From NCBI RefSeq assembly GCF_030264275.1, contig NZ_CP127166.1, positions 45,001 through 109,000 of the forward strand: a stretch of 64,000 nucleotides of DNA, read 5' to 3'. This DNA comes from Marivivens sp. LCG002. Its GTDB lineage: Bacteria; Pseudomonadota; Alphaproteobacteria; Rhodobacterales; Rhodobacteraceae. Positions 42,523 through 51,027 of the stretch are shown piece by piece (positions within the stretch are counted from its first letter, which is position 1; the number at the start of each line of letters is the position of its first letter). The position numbers and the translations under genes were made by a program. Under the pieces are notes generated by a model. That model made no database searches. It had not been told where the DNA came from and saw nothing but the letters and a program-made list of their open reading frames with translations.

Positions 42523-43407
42523 ATGACCGCGCAAACCGCCCAGCCCGAGGTCCGAACGAAACCCGATTTCCGCGTCGGTCTTATCGGGCAGGGGATTCAG
42601 CAAAGCCGAACGCCGCTCATGCATATGAACGAAGGCGCGGCTTTGGGGTTTGTGCTCGATTATCAGCTTCTGGATACCGACAGGATGGACCCTGTTCCGA
42701 GCCTTGCCGCGTTGTTGGAACGGGCCGAGGCCGAAGGATATGCAGGGCTGAACATCACTTTTCCATACAAACAGGAAGTGATGCAGCATCTTGATGTCCT
42801 TTCGGATGCCGCGCGTCAGGTCGGGGCAGTCAATACGGTTGTGTTCAAGGATGGTAAGCGGTTCGGCCATAACACCGACTTTTGGGGCTTTGCGACGGGG
42901 CTCGACTGGGCCCTGCCCGAGGTCAAAAGGGACTGTGTTCTTTTGATGGGCGCGGGCGGTGCAGGCGGCGCGGTTGCCCACGCTCTGGTGAGTGTCGGGG
43001 TGACGCATCTCTTGATTGCCGATGTGCGGCCCGAGACGGCGCAGGCGCTGGCCGCCGCTATAGGCGACGCCCACGGCATCACGGCAGAGGCGGTCACGGA
43101 TATGGCGGTTGCTGCGGTGCGAGCGGACGGGATTGTGAATGCGACACCGATGGGGATGGCCAAGCTCCCCGGTATGGCGATCGCACCAGAGCTGATCGAA
43201 GCGCGCCATTGGGTTTCGGATATCGTTTATTTTCCGCTCGAAACCGAGCTGTTGCGGGTGGCGCGTGCCAAGGGCTGCCAGACCGCAAGCGGGCAGGGCA
43301 TGGCCACCTTCCAAGCGGTGCGGGCGTTCGAGCTTTTCACAGGGCGCAAGCCCGACCCCGAGCGGATGCGCGCCACTTTCGAAAGTTTCGATACGCAGAG
43401 CGCCTAG
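42523..43407 (+). CDS. Shikimate/quinate dehydrogenase, catabolic type
   Basis: This 294-aa AroE-family enzyme has the substrate block QSRTPLMHMNEGAALG, the Lys/Asp pair in NITFPYKQ and GHNTDFWGF, and a NAD(P)-binding GAGGAGGAVAHAL. The start at 42523 follows AAGGAG (42507-42512) with slightly long spacing. It lies next to 3-dehydroshikimate dehydratase, so it likely oxidises shikimate or quinate for catabolism rather than serving aromatic amino-acid synthesis. Confidence 0.87.
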   Translation: MTAQTAQPEVRTKPDFRVGLIGQGIQQSRTPLMHMNEGAALGFVLDYQLLDTDRMDPVPSLAALLERAEAEGYAGLNITFPYKQEVMQHLDVLSDAARQVGAVNTVVFKDGKRFGHNTDFWGFATGLDWALPEVKRDCVLLMGAGGAGGAVAHALVSVGVTHLLIADVRPETAQALAAAIGDAHGITAEAVTDMAVAAVRADGIVNATPMGMAKLPGMAIAPELIEARHWVSDIVYFPLETELLRVARAKGCQTASGQGMATFQAVRAFELFTGRKPDPERMRATFESFDTQSA

Positions 43408-43422
43408 AACGGAGAGACGACG

Positions 43423-45312
43423 ATGAAGACCTCTATCGCGACTGTTTCGATTTCAGGAAACCTTAGGGAAAAGCTTGAAGCGATTGCCGCCGCAGGGTTC
43501 GACGGCATCGAGATTTTCGAGCAAGATTTCATTGCCTATGACGGAAGCCCGCGTGACGTCGGCCAGATGATCCGCGATCATGGGCTCGATATTACGCTGT
43601 TCCAGCCGTTTCGGGATTTCGAGGGGCTGCCCGAGCCGCTTCGCTCCAAGGCTTTTGACCGTGCAGAACGGAAGTTCGACCTTATGCAGGAGTTGGGCAC
43701 GGATCTCGTCCTTATTTGTTCGAGCGTGCATCCGCAGTCGCTTGGCGGGATCGACCGCGCGGCGGCGGATTTCCACGCGCTCGGTGAAAGGGCCAAGGCA
43801 CGGGGGCTTCGGGTCGGATATGAGGCTTTGGCTTGGGGGCGCCACATCAACGATCACCGTGATGCATGGGAAATCGTGCGCCGCGCCGATCACGAGAATG
43901 TCGGTCTTATCCTCGACAGTTTCCACACGCTGGGGCGCAAGCTGTCGCCCGAGAGCATCCGCTCGATCCCCGGGGACAAGATATTCTTTGTGCAGCTTGC
44001 CGATGCGCCTCTGATCGAGATGGACCTTCTTTATTGGTCGCGGCACTTTCGCAATATGCCCGGTGAGGGCGATCTTGATGTCACCGGATTTATGCGGGCG
44101 GTGATGGCGGCGGGCTATAAGGGGCCGATCAGTCTCGAGATTTTCAACGACCAGTTCCGTGGCGCCAATACCAAACAGGTGGCGGAAGACGGGTATCGCT
44201 CGCTTGTGGCGTTGATGGACGATGTGCGCCGCGCCGAGCCGACGCTTGCGGTCGACCTCCCTGCGATCCCGAAGCGGGTTGCGGCCAAGGGCGTTTCTTT
44301 TGTCGAGTTTGCATCGCGCGGCGAAGAGGCGCGGTCGCTTGAAAAGGTTTTGACCACACTCGGTTTCAGCAAGCGGGCGAACCACCGCAACAAGACCCTT
44401 GCGCTTTGGCAGCAGGGGGACATCCGCATCGTGTTGAACGAGGAAACGGAAGGGCACGCGGGCCATGCCTTTAACGCACGCGGCACGACGGTTTGTGACG
44501 TGGGTCTGATGGTGGCGTCGGCGGATGATGTGATCGAGCGGGCGGTTGCCACGGGGGCCAAGCCCTTTGTCCAGCCTGTCGGCGCGGGTGAACTTGCGAT
44601 CCCTGCGATCCGTGGGCTTTCGGGGTCCGTGCTCCATTTCATCGACGAGAGTTCCGCGCTTGCCAATGTCTGGGACGTCGAGTTCGAGCAGGTGGAGACC
44701 GAGACCGCACCTTCGGCAGGATTGACGCGGATCGACCATCTTGCCCAGACGATGAGCTATGAAGACATGCTCAGTTGGACGCTGTTCTACTCTGCAATTT
44801 TCGACGTGCGCAAATCGCCGATGGTGGATGTAATCGATCCTGACGGGCTTGTCCGTTCGCAGGTGATCGAAAGCCGCGATGGCCTTTTGCGCATCACCCT
44901 CAACGGCGCGGATACGCATCGCACGCTTGCGGGTCGGTTCCTGTCCGAGAGTTTCGGGGCCTCGGTCCAGCATATCGCGCTTGCGACCGATGATATTTTC
45001 GACACTGCAAAACGGCTTGAGGGGACGGGGTTCGAAGCGCTTCCGATTTCCGCGAATTACTATGACGATCTTGCGGCGCGCTTTGATTTCCCGCCCGGAC
45101 TGTTGGAGCGGATGAAGGCAGCGAACGTGCTCTATGACCGTGACGAGCCGGGCGAATTCTTTCAGCTCTATTCAAGGACAATGTTCGGCGGGCTGTTCTT
45201 TGAGGTGCTGCAACGCCAGTCGGGATATGTCGGATATGGTGGTCCGAATGCGCCGTTCCGTATTGCCGCGCAAAAACGTGTGCTGAGGCCGAAGGGCGTC
45301 CCGCTGGACTAG
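43423..45312 (+). CDS. quiC: 3-Dehydroshikimate dehydratase, fused TIM barrel plus VOC domain (QuiC/QsuB-like)
   Basis: This 629-aa two-part protein has an N-terminal sugar-isomerase-like TIM barrel (about 1-275; metal ligands in YEALAWGRHINDH, LDSFHTL, FVQLADAP and SLEIFND) and a C-terminal 4-hydroxyphenylpyruvate-dioxygenase-like VOC domain (about 290-629; DHLAQTMSYEDMLSW, GVLF-type FGGLFFEVLQRQSGY). Such fusions convert 3-dehydroshikimate to protocatechuate. The gene is 15 nt after the dehydrogenase gene. Database names such as '4-hydroxyphenylpyruvate dioxygenase' for this family would mislead. Confidence 0.88.
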   Translation: MKTSIATVSISGNLREKLEAIAAAGFDGIEIFEQDFIAYDGSPRDVGQMIRDHGLDITLFQPFRDFEGLPEPLRSKAFDRAERKFDLMQELGTDLVLICSSVHPQSLGGIDRAAADFHALGERAKARGLRVGYEALAWGRHINDHRDAWEIVRRADHENVGLILDSFHTLGRKLSPESIRSIPGDKIFFVQLADAPLIEMDLLYWSRHFRNMPGEGDLDVTGFMRAVMAAGYKGPISLEIFNDQFRGANTKQVAEDGYRSLVALMDDVRRAEPTLAVDLPAIPKRVAAKGVSFVEFASRGEEARSLEKVLTTLGFSKRANHRNKTLALWQQGDIRIVLNEETEGHAGHAFNARGTTVCDVGLMVASADDVIERAVATGAKPFVQPVGAGELAIPAIRGLSGSVLHFIDESSALANVWDVEFEQVETETAPSAGLTRIDHLAQTMSYEDMLSWTLFYSAIFDVRKSPMVDVIDPDGLVRSQVIESRDGLLRITLNGADTHRTLAGRFLSESFGASVQHIALATDDIFDTAKRLEGTGFEALPISANYYDDLAARFDFPPGLLERMKAANVLYDRDEPGEFFQLYSRTMFGGLFFEVLQRQSGYVGYGGPNAPFRIAAQKRVLRPKGVPLD

Positions 45313-45324
45313 GGTCGAGCGCGG

Positions 45325-45382
45325 TTTGTTCATATTGCGCACACCGCTGTTCGAAATAAGAACAAATATCATAATGCGCACA
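45325..45382. promoter_or_regulatory. Candidate control region upstream of pcaI
   Basis: The 132-bp gap before pcaI holds an inverted repeat TTTGTTC (45325-45331) / GAACAAA (45360-45366) and an inner dyad TGTTC-GAAATAA-GAACA (45348-45364). It also holds two near-identical direct repeats, CATATTGCGCACA (45331-45343) and CATAATGCGCACA (45370-45382), 39 bp apart. This suggests a separately regulated promoter for pcaIJF. Confidence 0.55.
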
Positions 45383-45444
45383 AACCTCCTGTGAGAGTGA
45401 GAGGGAACGGGCTAAAAGGCCCTGAACTCTTAGAGGAGACAGGT

Positions 45445-46167
45445 ATGGACAAGACCATTCCCACGCTCGCCGAGGCTGTTGCCGACATTCATGACGGAGC
45501 GGTTCTCATGGTGGGCGGCTTTGGCGGATCGGGTGCGCCGATCGAGCTTATCCACGCATTGATCGACCGTTTCGTCGCGACGGGAAGCCCCAAGAACCTT
45601 ACCGTGATCAACAACAATGCGGGCAACGGCCGTATCGGGATCGCCGCAATGATCGATATGGGCATGGTCAAGAAGATGGTCTGTTCGTTTCCGCGCTCTG
45701 CCGATCCGAGGGCCTTTACCGAGAAATATCTTGCCGGCGAGATCGAGCTTGAACTGGTGCCGCAGGGCACTTTGGCCGAGCGGATAAGGGCGGCGGGTGC
45801 GGGTATCCCCGCCTTTTATACGCCCACGAGCTTTGGCACCGAACTGGCCAAGGGCAAACCCGTCAAGGAATTCGACGGGCGGTCCTATGTCGAGGAGCGC
45901 TGGCTCAAGGCCGACTTTGCGATTGTGAAGGGTCAGCTTGGCGATCCCTATGGCAATGTCACCTATCGGATGGCGGGGCGTAACTTTAACCCGCTGATGT
46001 GCATGGCGGCGGACAAGAGCATTGTGCAGGTGTCCAAGATCGTGCCTGCGGGCGGGATCGAGCCCGAACAGGTGATCACGCCCGGTATCTTTGTGGACCG
46101 CGTCGTCGAGGTCGCGAACCCGAAACAGGAAGAAGACATGAACCTCGCAGGGGAGGTCTATGCATGA
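45445..46167 (+). CDS. pcaI: 3-Oxoadipate CoA-transferase subunit A
   Basis: This 240-aa alpha subunit of a class I CoA-transferase moves CoA from succinyl-CoA to 3-oxoadipate. The CoA-binding glycine motif VGGFGGSGAPIELIHAL lies near residues 23-40, and FYTPTSFGT is typical. GAGGAG precedes the start at 45445. The stop overlaps the start of subunit B (ATGA). Acetoacetate-type CoA-transferase is the main alternative; the thiolase and the quiC neighbour favour PcaI. Confidence 0.86.
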   Translation: MDKTIPTLAEAVADIHDGAVLMVGGFGGSGAPIELIHALIDRFVATGSPKNLTVINNNAGNGRIGIAAMIDMGMVKKMVCSFPRSADPRAFTEKYLAGEIELELVPQGTLAERIRAAGAGIPAFYTPTSFGTELAKGKPVKEFDGRSYVEERWLKADFAIVKGQLGDPYGNVTYRMAGRNFNPLMCMAADKSIVQVSKIVPAGGIEPEQVITPGIFVDRVVEVANPKQEEDMNLAGEVYA

Positions 46168-46838
46168 CCGAAAAACTCAGCAATGCGCAGATCGCTTGGC
46201 GTGCGGCACAGGACATCGAAGACGGCGCCTATGTGAACCTCGGGATCGGATTTCCCGAGATGGTCGCCAAGTTCCAGCCAGAAGGCCGCGAGGCGATTTT
46301 CCACACGGAAAACGGGGTGTTGGGTTTCGGTGAAGCACCGCCCAAAGGACAAGAGGACTGGGACCTCATCAACGCGGGGAAAAAGGCGATCACGCTCAAG
46401 CCGGGGGCTGCGTTTTTCCATCACGCGGATAGTTTTGCGATGGTGCGGGGCGGGCATCTCGATGTTGCCATTCTCGGGGCCTATCAAGTGGCGCAGAACG
46501 GGGATCTTGCCAACTGGAGCGTCGGAGCCAAGGGCGTTCCCGCTGTCGGTGGGGCGATGGACCTTGTGCATGGAGCCAAGCGGGTCGCGGTCATCACCGA
46601 CCACGTGACCAAAGACGGCAAGCCCAAGCTGCTTGAAGCCTGCACGCTTCCGCTGACGGGTGTGGGCTGTGTGACGCGTGTCTATACCTCGCTTTGCGTG
46701 GTAGACGTTGAAAACGGTCGATTTGTGCTGCGGGAAAAGCTGCCGTCAATCAGCCTTGAAGACCTTCAGGCCGTGACGGGTGCGACGCTTGTCATCGATG
46801 GACCTGTGATTGACCTTGTTGTGCCGGAGCTGGACTGA
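46164..46838 (+). CDS. pcaJ: 3-Oxoadipate CoA-transferase subunit B
   Basis: This 224-aa beta subunit carries the catalytic glutamate that forms the CoA thioester (Glu49 in FHTENGVLGFGEAP) and the block NLGIGFPEMVA. It starts within the pcaI stop and ends within the pcaF start, so the three genes are translationally coupled. Together with PcaI it yields 3-oxoadipyl-CoA. Confidence 0.87.
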   Translation: MTEKLSNAQIAWRAAQDIEDGAYVNLGIGFPEMVAKFQPEGREAIFHTENGVLGFGEAPPKGQEDWDLINAGKKAITLKPGAAFFHHADSFAMVRGGHLDVAILGAYQVAQNGDLANWSVGAKGVPAVGGAMDLVHGAKRVAVITDHVTKDGKPKLLEACTLPLTGVGCVTRVYTSLCVVDVENGRFVLREKLPSISLEDLQAVTGATLVIDGPVIDLVVPELD

Positions 46839-48040
46839 TGCGTGACGTTTATATTTGCGACTATGTGAGAACGCCGATCGGCCGCTTTGGCGGATCGCTT
46901 TCCTCGGTGCGGGCCGATGATCTGGGCGCGATCCCGATCAAGGCGCTTATGGAGCGGAACACAGGTGTCGATTGGGCCGCTGTGGACGAGGTGATCTATG
47001 GCTGTGCCAACCAAGCGGGCGAAGACAACCGCAACGTCGCGCGGATGTCGTCGCTATTGGCGGGGATGCCTGTCGAGGTGCCGGGCACGACGATGAACCG
47101 TCTGTGCGGTTCGGGCATGGATGCGGTGATTGCCGCCGCGCGTGCGATCAAGGCTGGCGAAGCCGAGATCATCGTCGCGGGCGGTGTCGAGAGCATGAGC
47201 CGTGCCCCCTTTGTCATGCCCAAGGCCGAAAGCGCCTTTAGCCGTTCGAACGCGGTTTATGACACGACGATCGGCTGGCGGTTCATCAACCCTCTGATGG
47301 AAAAGCAATACGGCGTGGATTCGATGCCTGAGACGGCCGAGAACGTGGCCGAAGACTTTAACATCTCGCGCGAGGATCAGGACGCCTTTGCCGTGCGGTC
47401 CCAGAACAAAGCCGCCGCCGCTCAGGCGAACGGACGTCTGGCCAAGGAAATCGTTGCGGTCACGATCCCGCAGCGCAAGGGCGATCCGATTGTCGTCGAT
47501 CAGGACGAGCATCCGCGGGCGACCACTGTTGAAACGCTTGCTAAACTGCGCGCGCCGTTCCGCGCGGGTGGTTCGGTGACGGCGGGTAACGCCTCGGGCG
47601 TGAACGATGGTGCGGCGGCGCTCATTGTGGCGAGCGAAGAGGCGGTGAAGAAGTATAACCTGACACCCATCGTCAAGGTTCTGGGCGGTGCGACCGCCGG
47701 TGTTGCGCCGCGCATCATGGGCTTTGGTCCTGCGCCCGCAGCTAAGAAGTTGATGGCGCGGCTGGGGCTTGGGCAATCGGACTTTGATGTCATCGAGCTT
47801 AATGAGGCTTTTGCATCGCAGGGTCTTGCAACCCTGCGCGATCTCGGGATTGCCGATGACGATGCCCGCGTAAACCCCAACGGCGGGGCGATTGCGCTTG
47901 GACACCCTCTTGGAATGTCGGGTGCGCGGATCACGGGGACGGCGGCGCTCGAGCTAAAGCTGGGTGGCGGCAAGCGGGCGCTTTCCATGATGTGTATCGG
48001 CGTCGGTCAAGGCATCGCGATTGCCATCGAAGCGGTCTGA
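46838..48040 (+). CDS. pcaF: 3-Oxoadipyl-CoA thiolase
   Basis: This 400-aa thiolase cleaves 3-oxoadipyl-CoA into succinyl-CoA and acetyl-CoA. Active-site residues are Cys90 (NRLCGSGMDAV), His356 (ALGHPLGMSGAR) and Cys386 (MMCIGVGQG). The C-terminal part is a full thiolase domain. The sequence YGCANQAGEDNRNVARM near 54-70 is typical of PcaF rather than acetoacetyl-CoA thiolase. Confidence 0.88.
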   Translation: MRDVYICDYVRTPIGRFGGSLSSVRADDLGAIPIKALMERNTGVDWAAVDEVIYGCANQAGEDNRNVARMSSLLAGMPVEVPGTTMNRLCGSGMDAVIAAARAIKAGEAEIIVAGGVESMSRAPFVMPKAESAFSRSNAVYDTTIGWRFINPLMEKQYGVDSMPETAENVAEDFNISREDQDAFAVRSQNKAAAAQANGRLAKEIVAVTIPQRKGDPIVVDQDEHPRATTVETLAKLRAPFRAGGSVTAGNASGVNDGAAALIVASEEAVKKYNLTPIVKVLGGATAGVAPRIMGFGPAPAAKKLMARLGLGQSDFDVIELNEAFASQGLATLRDLGIADDDARVNPNGGAIALGHPLGMSGARITGTAALELKLGGGKRALSMMCIGVGQGIAIAIEAV

Positions 48041-48063
48041 ACATCGCTCAAATCGGATTTCGG

Positions 48064-48092
48064 CGGCGTGCGGGGAACTGCGCGCCGTTTTT
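48064..48092 (+). terminator. Intrinsic terminator after pcaF
   Basis: CGGCGTGC and GCGCGCCG pair over 8 bp (one G-U) with an 8-nt loop, then GTTTTT-like T5 at 48088-48092. It lies 24 nt after the pcaF stop and separates the pca genes from transaldolase. Confidence 0.75.
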
Positions 48093-48199
48093 CGTCGGGA
48101 TTTCACTATTCGGTTTTATGCCTTCGGGAGTTTGGCTATATAGGCCGCGACTTCGCGGTTCCACGCGGCGTGGGACCGACGCTTTATGGAGAGAGACCA

Positions 48200-49141
48200 A
48201 TGGCAAGTGCACTCGACGCCCTTAGAGATATGACTGTTGTCGTCGCCGATACCGGCGATGTTGATGCAATTCGCGAGCTCAAGCCTGTTGATTGCACCAC
48301 CAACCCGAGCATCATACTCAAGGCGCTCCAGAGCCCTGCTTTTGCCGATATGGTGTCGAGCGAGATCGAAAAGGGAAGCAAAGCGGGCAAGACGCCGCTT
48401 GCTATTGCTGACGCTCTGACCGTTGGTGTGGGCACCGAGCTTGCGGCCTTGGTCCCGGGCCGTGTTTCGACCGAGGTCGACGCGAACCTGTCGTTCAACA
48501 CCGCTGCTTCTGTCGAGAAGGCTCGCGCTTTGATAGCGGCCTATGAGGCAAACGGCGTTGGCAAAGACCGCATTCTGATCAAGCTTGCCTCCACTTGGGA
48601 AGGTATCCGTGCCGCCGAGATCCTTGAAGCAGAAGGCATCCAGTGTAACCTCACCCTCCTCTTTGCACAGTGTCAGGCTGTGGCCTGTGCGGATGCCGGC
48701 GCGTTCCTGATCTCGCCGTTTGTCGGCCGTATCACCGACTGGTACTCCAAGGCCGAGGGCGGCAAGACCTTTGCTGCCGAAGAAGATCCGGGCGTTCTTT
48801 CGGTGCGCAAGATTTACGATTACTACAAGTCGAACGGGATCAAGACCGTTGTGATGGGGGCCTCGTTCCGCAACACGGGTCAGATTAAGGCGCTTGCGGG
48901 GTGTGACCGTCTCACGATTGCTCCGCAGCTTCTCAATGAGCTTGCTGCCGACAGCGCCGAGCTTCCGCGCGTTCTGTCCGAGGACAAGGCCTCGGGCGTT
49001 GCCAAGGTCGAGATGGACGAAGCCCGCTTCCGCTGGGAACTCAACGCCGACGCAATGGCGACCGAGAAGCTTGCCGAAGGTATCCGCAACTTTGACGCGG
49101 ATCACCAGAAGCTTCTCAAGATGATTGCCGAACGTATGTAA
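48200..49141 (+). CDS. tal: Transaldolase, TalB type
   Basis: This 313-aa class I aldolase of the pentose-phosphate pathway forms the Schiff base at Lys128 (ILIKLASTWEGIRA). The TalB signatures DCTTNPSIILKALQ and VSTEVDANLSF are present, and length equals the classical TalB group rather than the short fructose-6-phosphate aldolase group. GGAGAG precedes the start at 48200. It has its own terminator and is probably a single-gene unit. Confidence 0.93.
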   Translation: MASALDALRDMTVVVADTGDVDAIRELKPVDCTTNPSIILKALQSPAFADMVSSEIEKGSKAGKTPLAIADALTVGVGTELAALVPGRVSTEVDANLSFNTAASVEKARALIAAYEANGVGKDRILIKLASTWEGIRAAEILEAEGIQCNLTLLFAQCQAVACADAGAFLISPFVGRITDWYSKAEGGKTFAAEEDPGVLSVRKIYDYYKSNGIKTVVMGASFRNTGQIKALAGCDRLTIAPQLLNELAADSAELPRVLSEDKASGVAKVEMDEARFRWELNADAMATEKLAEGIRNFDADHQKLLKMIAERM

Positions 49142-49165
49142 TCCCCCCCGTAACGGGTTTGGAAA

Positions 49166-49188
49166 GGGTCGCTTCGGCGGCCCTTTTT
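49166..49188 (+). terminator. Intrinsic terminator after transaldolase
   Basis: GGGTCGC-TTCG-GCGGCCC (one T-G pair) is followed by TTTTT. It starts 25 nt after the tal stop. Confidence 0.88.
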
Positions 49189-49228
49189 ATTTGCGTTTGC
49201 ATTTTTGGGAAGGCCTTATTACAAAGCA

Positions 49229-49244
49229 ATGTATGCGCATACAT
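49229..49244. promoter_or_regulatory. Putative GntR-type operator (16-bp palindrome)
   Basis: ATGTATGCGCATACAT is a perfect 16-bp palindrome 35 bp upstream of the sugar-acid dehydratase start. Its form (TGTATGnnCATACA) fits FadR-subfamily GntR operators. No GntR gene is adjacent, so a distant regulator or the one at 58461 would have to act here. Confidence 0.65.
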
Positions 49245-49278
49245 ACGTGGTGCGACTGCTTTGGGAACGAGCCATAGA

Positions 49279-51021
49279 ATGACAAAAGCCGCCCGCATTT
49301 CCCCGGATCAACTTCGTAGTGCCCGCTGGTTTGCTCCCGATGATCTCCGAAGTTTTGGACATCGTTCACGGATGATGCAGCTTGGCTATTCCGAAGAGGA
49401 ATACATGGGCCGCCCGATTATCGGGGTGCTCAATACATGGTCCGAGCTGAATGCCTGTCACGGGCATTTCCGCGAGCGTGCCCAAGACGTGAAACGCGGT
49501 GTGGCGCAAGCGGGCGGGTTCGCGGTCGAGCTTCCATCCTTGTCGGTGGATGAAACTTTTACCAAGCCGACCTCGATGCTTTATCGCAATATGCTTGCGA
49601 TGGAGACCGAAGAGATGATCCGTTCGCACCCGCTTGACGGTGTGGTGCTGATGGGCGGCTGTGACAAGACGACCCCTGGTCTGGTGATGGGCGCGCTGAC
49701 GGCGGGTGTGCCGCTGATTTACCTTCCTGCAGGGCCAATGCTGCGGGGACATTATGCGGGCAAGATCCTCGGCTCTGGGTCGGATGCGTGGAAATACTGG
49801 GACGAGAGACGCGCGGGCACTATCACCGACGAGGAATGGCTTGGCGTTCAGGGGGGGATCGCGCGGTCGGCGGGCACCTGTATGACGATGGGCACGGCCT
49901 CGACAATGACGGCGATTGCGGATGCTTTGGGGATTACGTTGCCTGGGGCGTCGTCCATCCCTGCGGTGGATAGCGGGCACCAGCGCATGTCTTCGGAATG
50001 CGGGCGGCGGATCGTCGAGATGGTCTGGGAGGACCTGACCCCGAACAAGATCGTGACCAAGGCGGCGGTGCGAAATGCGGCAATCGTCGCGATGGCGACG
50101 GGTTGTTCGACGAATGCGGTCGTCCATCTTATTGCGATGGCGCGGCGGGCGGGCGTCGATCTTTCGCTTGATGATCTGGACGCCTTAGGGCGCGAGACGC
50201 CCTTGATCGCGAATGTGCGGCCGTCCGGCAAAGAGTATCTGATGGAGGATTTCTTTTACGCGGGCGGGCTTCGCGCCTTGATGAAGCAGCTCGAGGATCG
50301 GCTTGATACCTCTTGCATGACCGTCACGGGCAAGACGATGGGCGAAAACCTTGAAGGGGCGGTTGTTTATAATGACGATGTGATCCGCCCGCTTTCGAAC
50401 CCTGTCTACCACGAAGGATCGCTTGCCGTTCTGCGCGGCAATCTGTGCCCCGATGGGGCGGTGATCAAGCCTGCGGCCTGTGATCCCAAATACTACAACC
50501 ACCAAGGCCCTGCGCTTGTCTTTGACAGCTATCCTGCGATGAAGGAGGCCATCAACGACGAGACGCTGGAGGTCACACCCGACACGGTTCTGGTGCTGCG
50601 AAATGCGGGGCCGCAGGGTGGACCCGGAATGCCGGAATGGGGGATGCTGCCGATCCCCAAAGCGCTCCTGAAACAGGGGCACCGCGATATGCTCCGGATT
50701 TCGGACGCGCGGATGTCGGGCACCTCCTATGGCGCTTGTGTGCTTCACGTCGCGCCCGAGTCCTTTGTCGGCGGACCGCTGGCGCTTTTGCGAACGGGGG
50801 ATATCGTCAGGCTCGATCTGGAAAACCGCCGTCTCGATATGCTTGTGGATGAAGAGGAAATCGCGCGCCGCAAAGCCGCTTGGACGCCGCCCGAACCGCT
50901 CTTCGAGAGGGGCTATGGCTGGATGTTCTCCAAGCATGTGACCCAAGCCGACAAGGGCTGTGACTTTGACTATCTTGAACGGGACTTCGGCAAAGCCGCA
51001 GGCGAGCCCGATATTTTCTGA
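49279..51021 (+). CDS. IlvD/Edd-family sugar-acid dehydratase, L-arabinonate dehydratase-like
   Basis: This 580-aa dehydratase uses a [2Fe-2S] cluster; the three cysteines Cys60 (NACHGH), Cys128 (GGCDKTTPG) and Cys201 (GTCMTMGTAS) match those of rhizobial L-arabinonate dehydratase. The early block GRPIIGVLNTWSELN fits the same branch rather than IlvD. It makes a 2-keto-3-deoxy acid from a pentonate or related acid. The next gene, 6 nt downstream, encodes the probable following step. A 16-bp palindrome controls the promoter. Confidence 0.86.
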   Translation: MTKAARISPDQLRSARWFAPDDLRSFGHRSRMMQLGYSEEEYMGRPIIGVLNTWSELNACHGHFRERAQDVKRGVAQAGGFAVELPSLSVDETFTKPTSMLYRNMLAMETEEMIRSHPLDGVVLMGGCDKTTPGLVMGALTAGVPLIYLPAGPMLRGHYAGKILGSGSDAWKYWDERRAGTITDEEWLGVQGGIARSAGTCMTMGTASTMTAIADALGITLPGASSIPAVDSGHQRMSSECGRRIVEMVWEDLTPNKIVTKAAVRNAAIVAMATGCSTNAVVHLIAMARRAGVDLSLDDLDALGRETPLIANVRPSGKEYLMEDFFYAGGLRALMKQLEDRLDTSCMTVTGKTMGENLEGAVVYNDDVIRPLSNPVYHEGSLAVLRGNLCPDGAVIKPAACDPKYYNHQGPALVFDSYPAMKEAINDETLEVTPDTVLVLRNAGPQGGPGMPEWGMLPIPKALLKQGHRDMLRISDARMSGTSYGACVLHVAPESFVGGPLALLRTGDIVRLDLENRRLDMLVDEEEIARRKAAWTPPEPLFERGYGWMFSKHVTQADKGCDFDYLERDFGKAAGEPDIF

Positions 51022-51027
51022 GGACAA

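Noticed and set aside
42523-43407. Reading the shikimate dehydrogenase as the biosynthetic AroE
   Set aside because: It is co-directional with and 15 nt from the 3-dehydroshikimate dehydratase gene and diverges from a regulator, which fits catabolism better.
43423-45312. 4-Hydroxyphenylpyruvate dioxygenase
   Set aside because: Only the C-terminal half is VOC/HPPD-like; the N-terminal sugar-isomerase barrel and the neighbours identify a dehydroshikimate dehydratase fusion.
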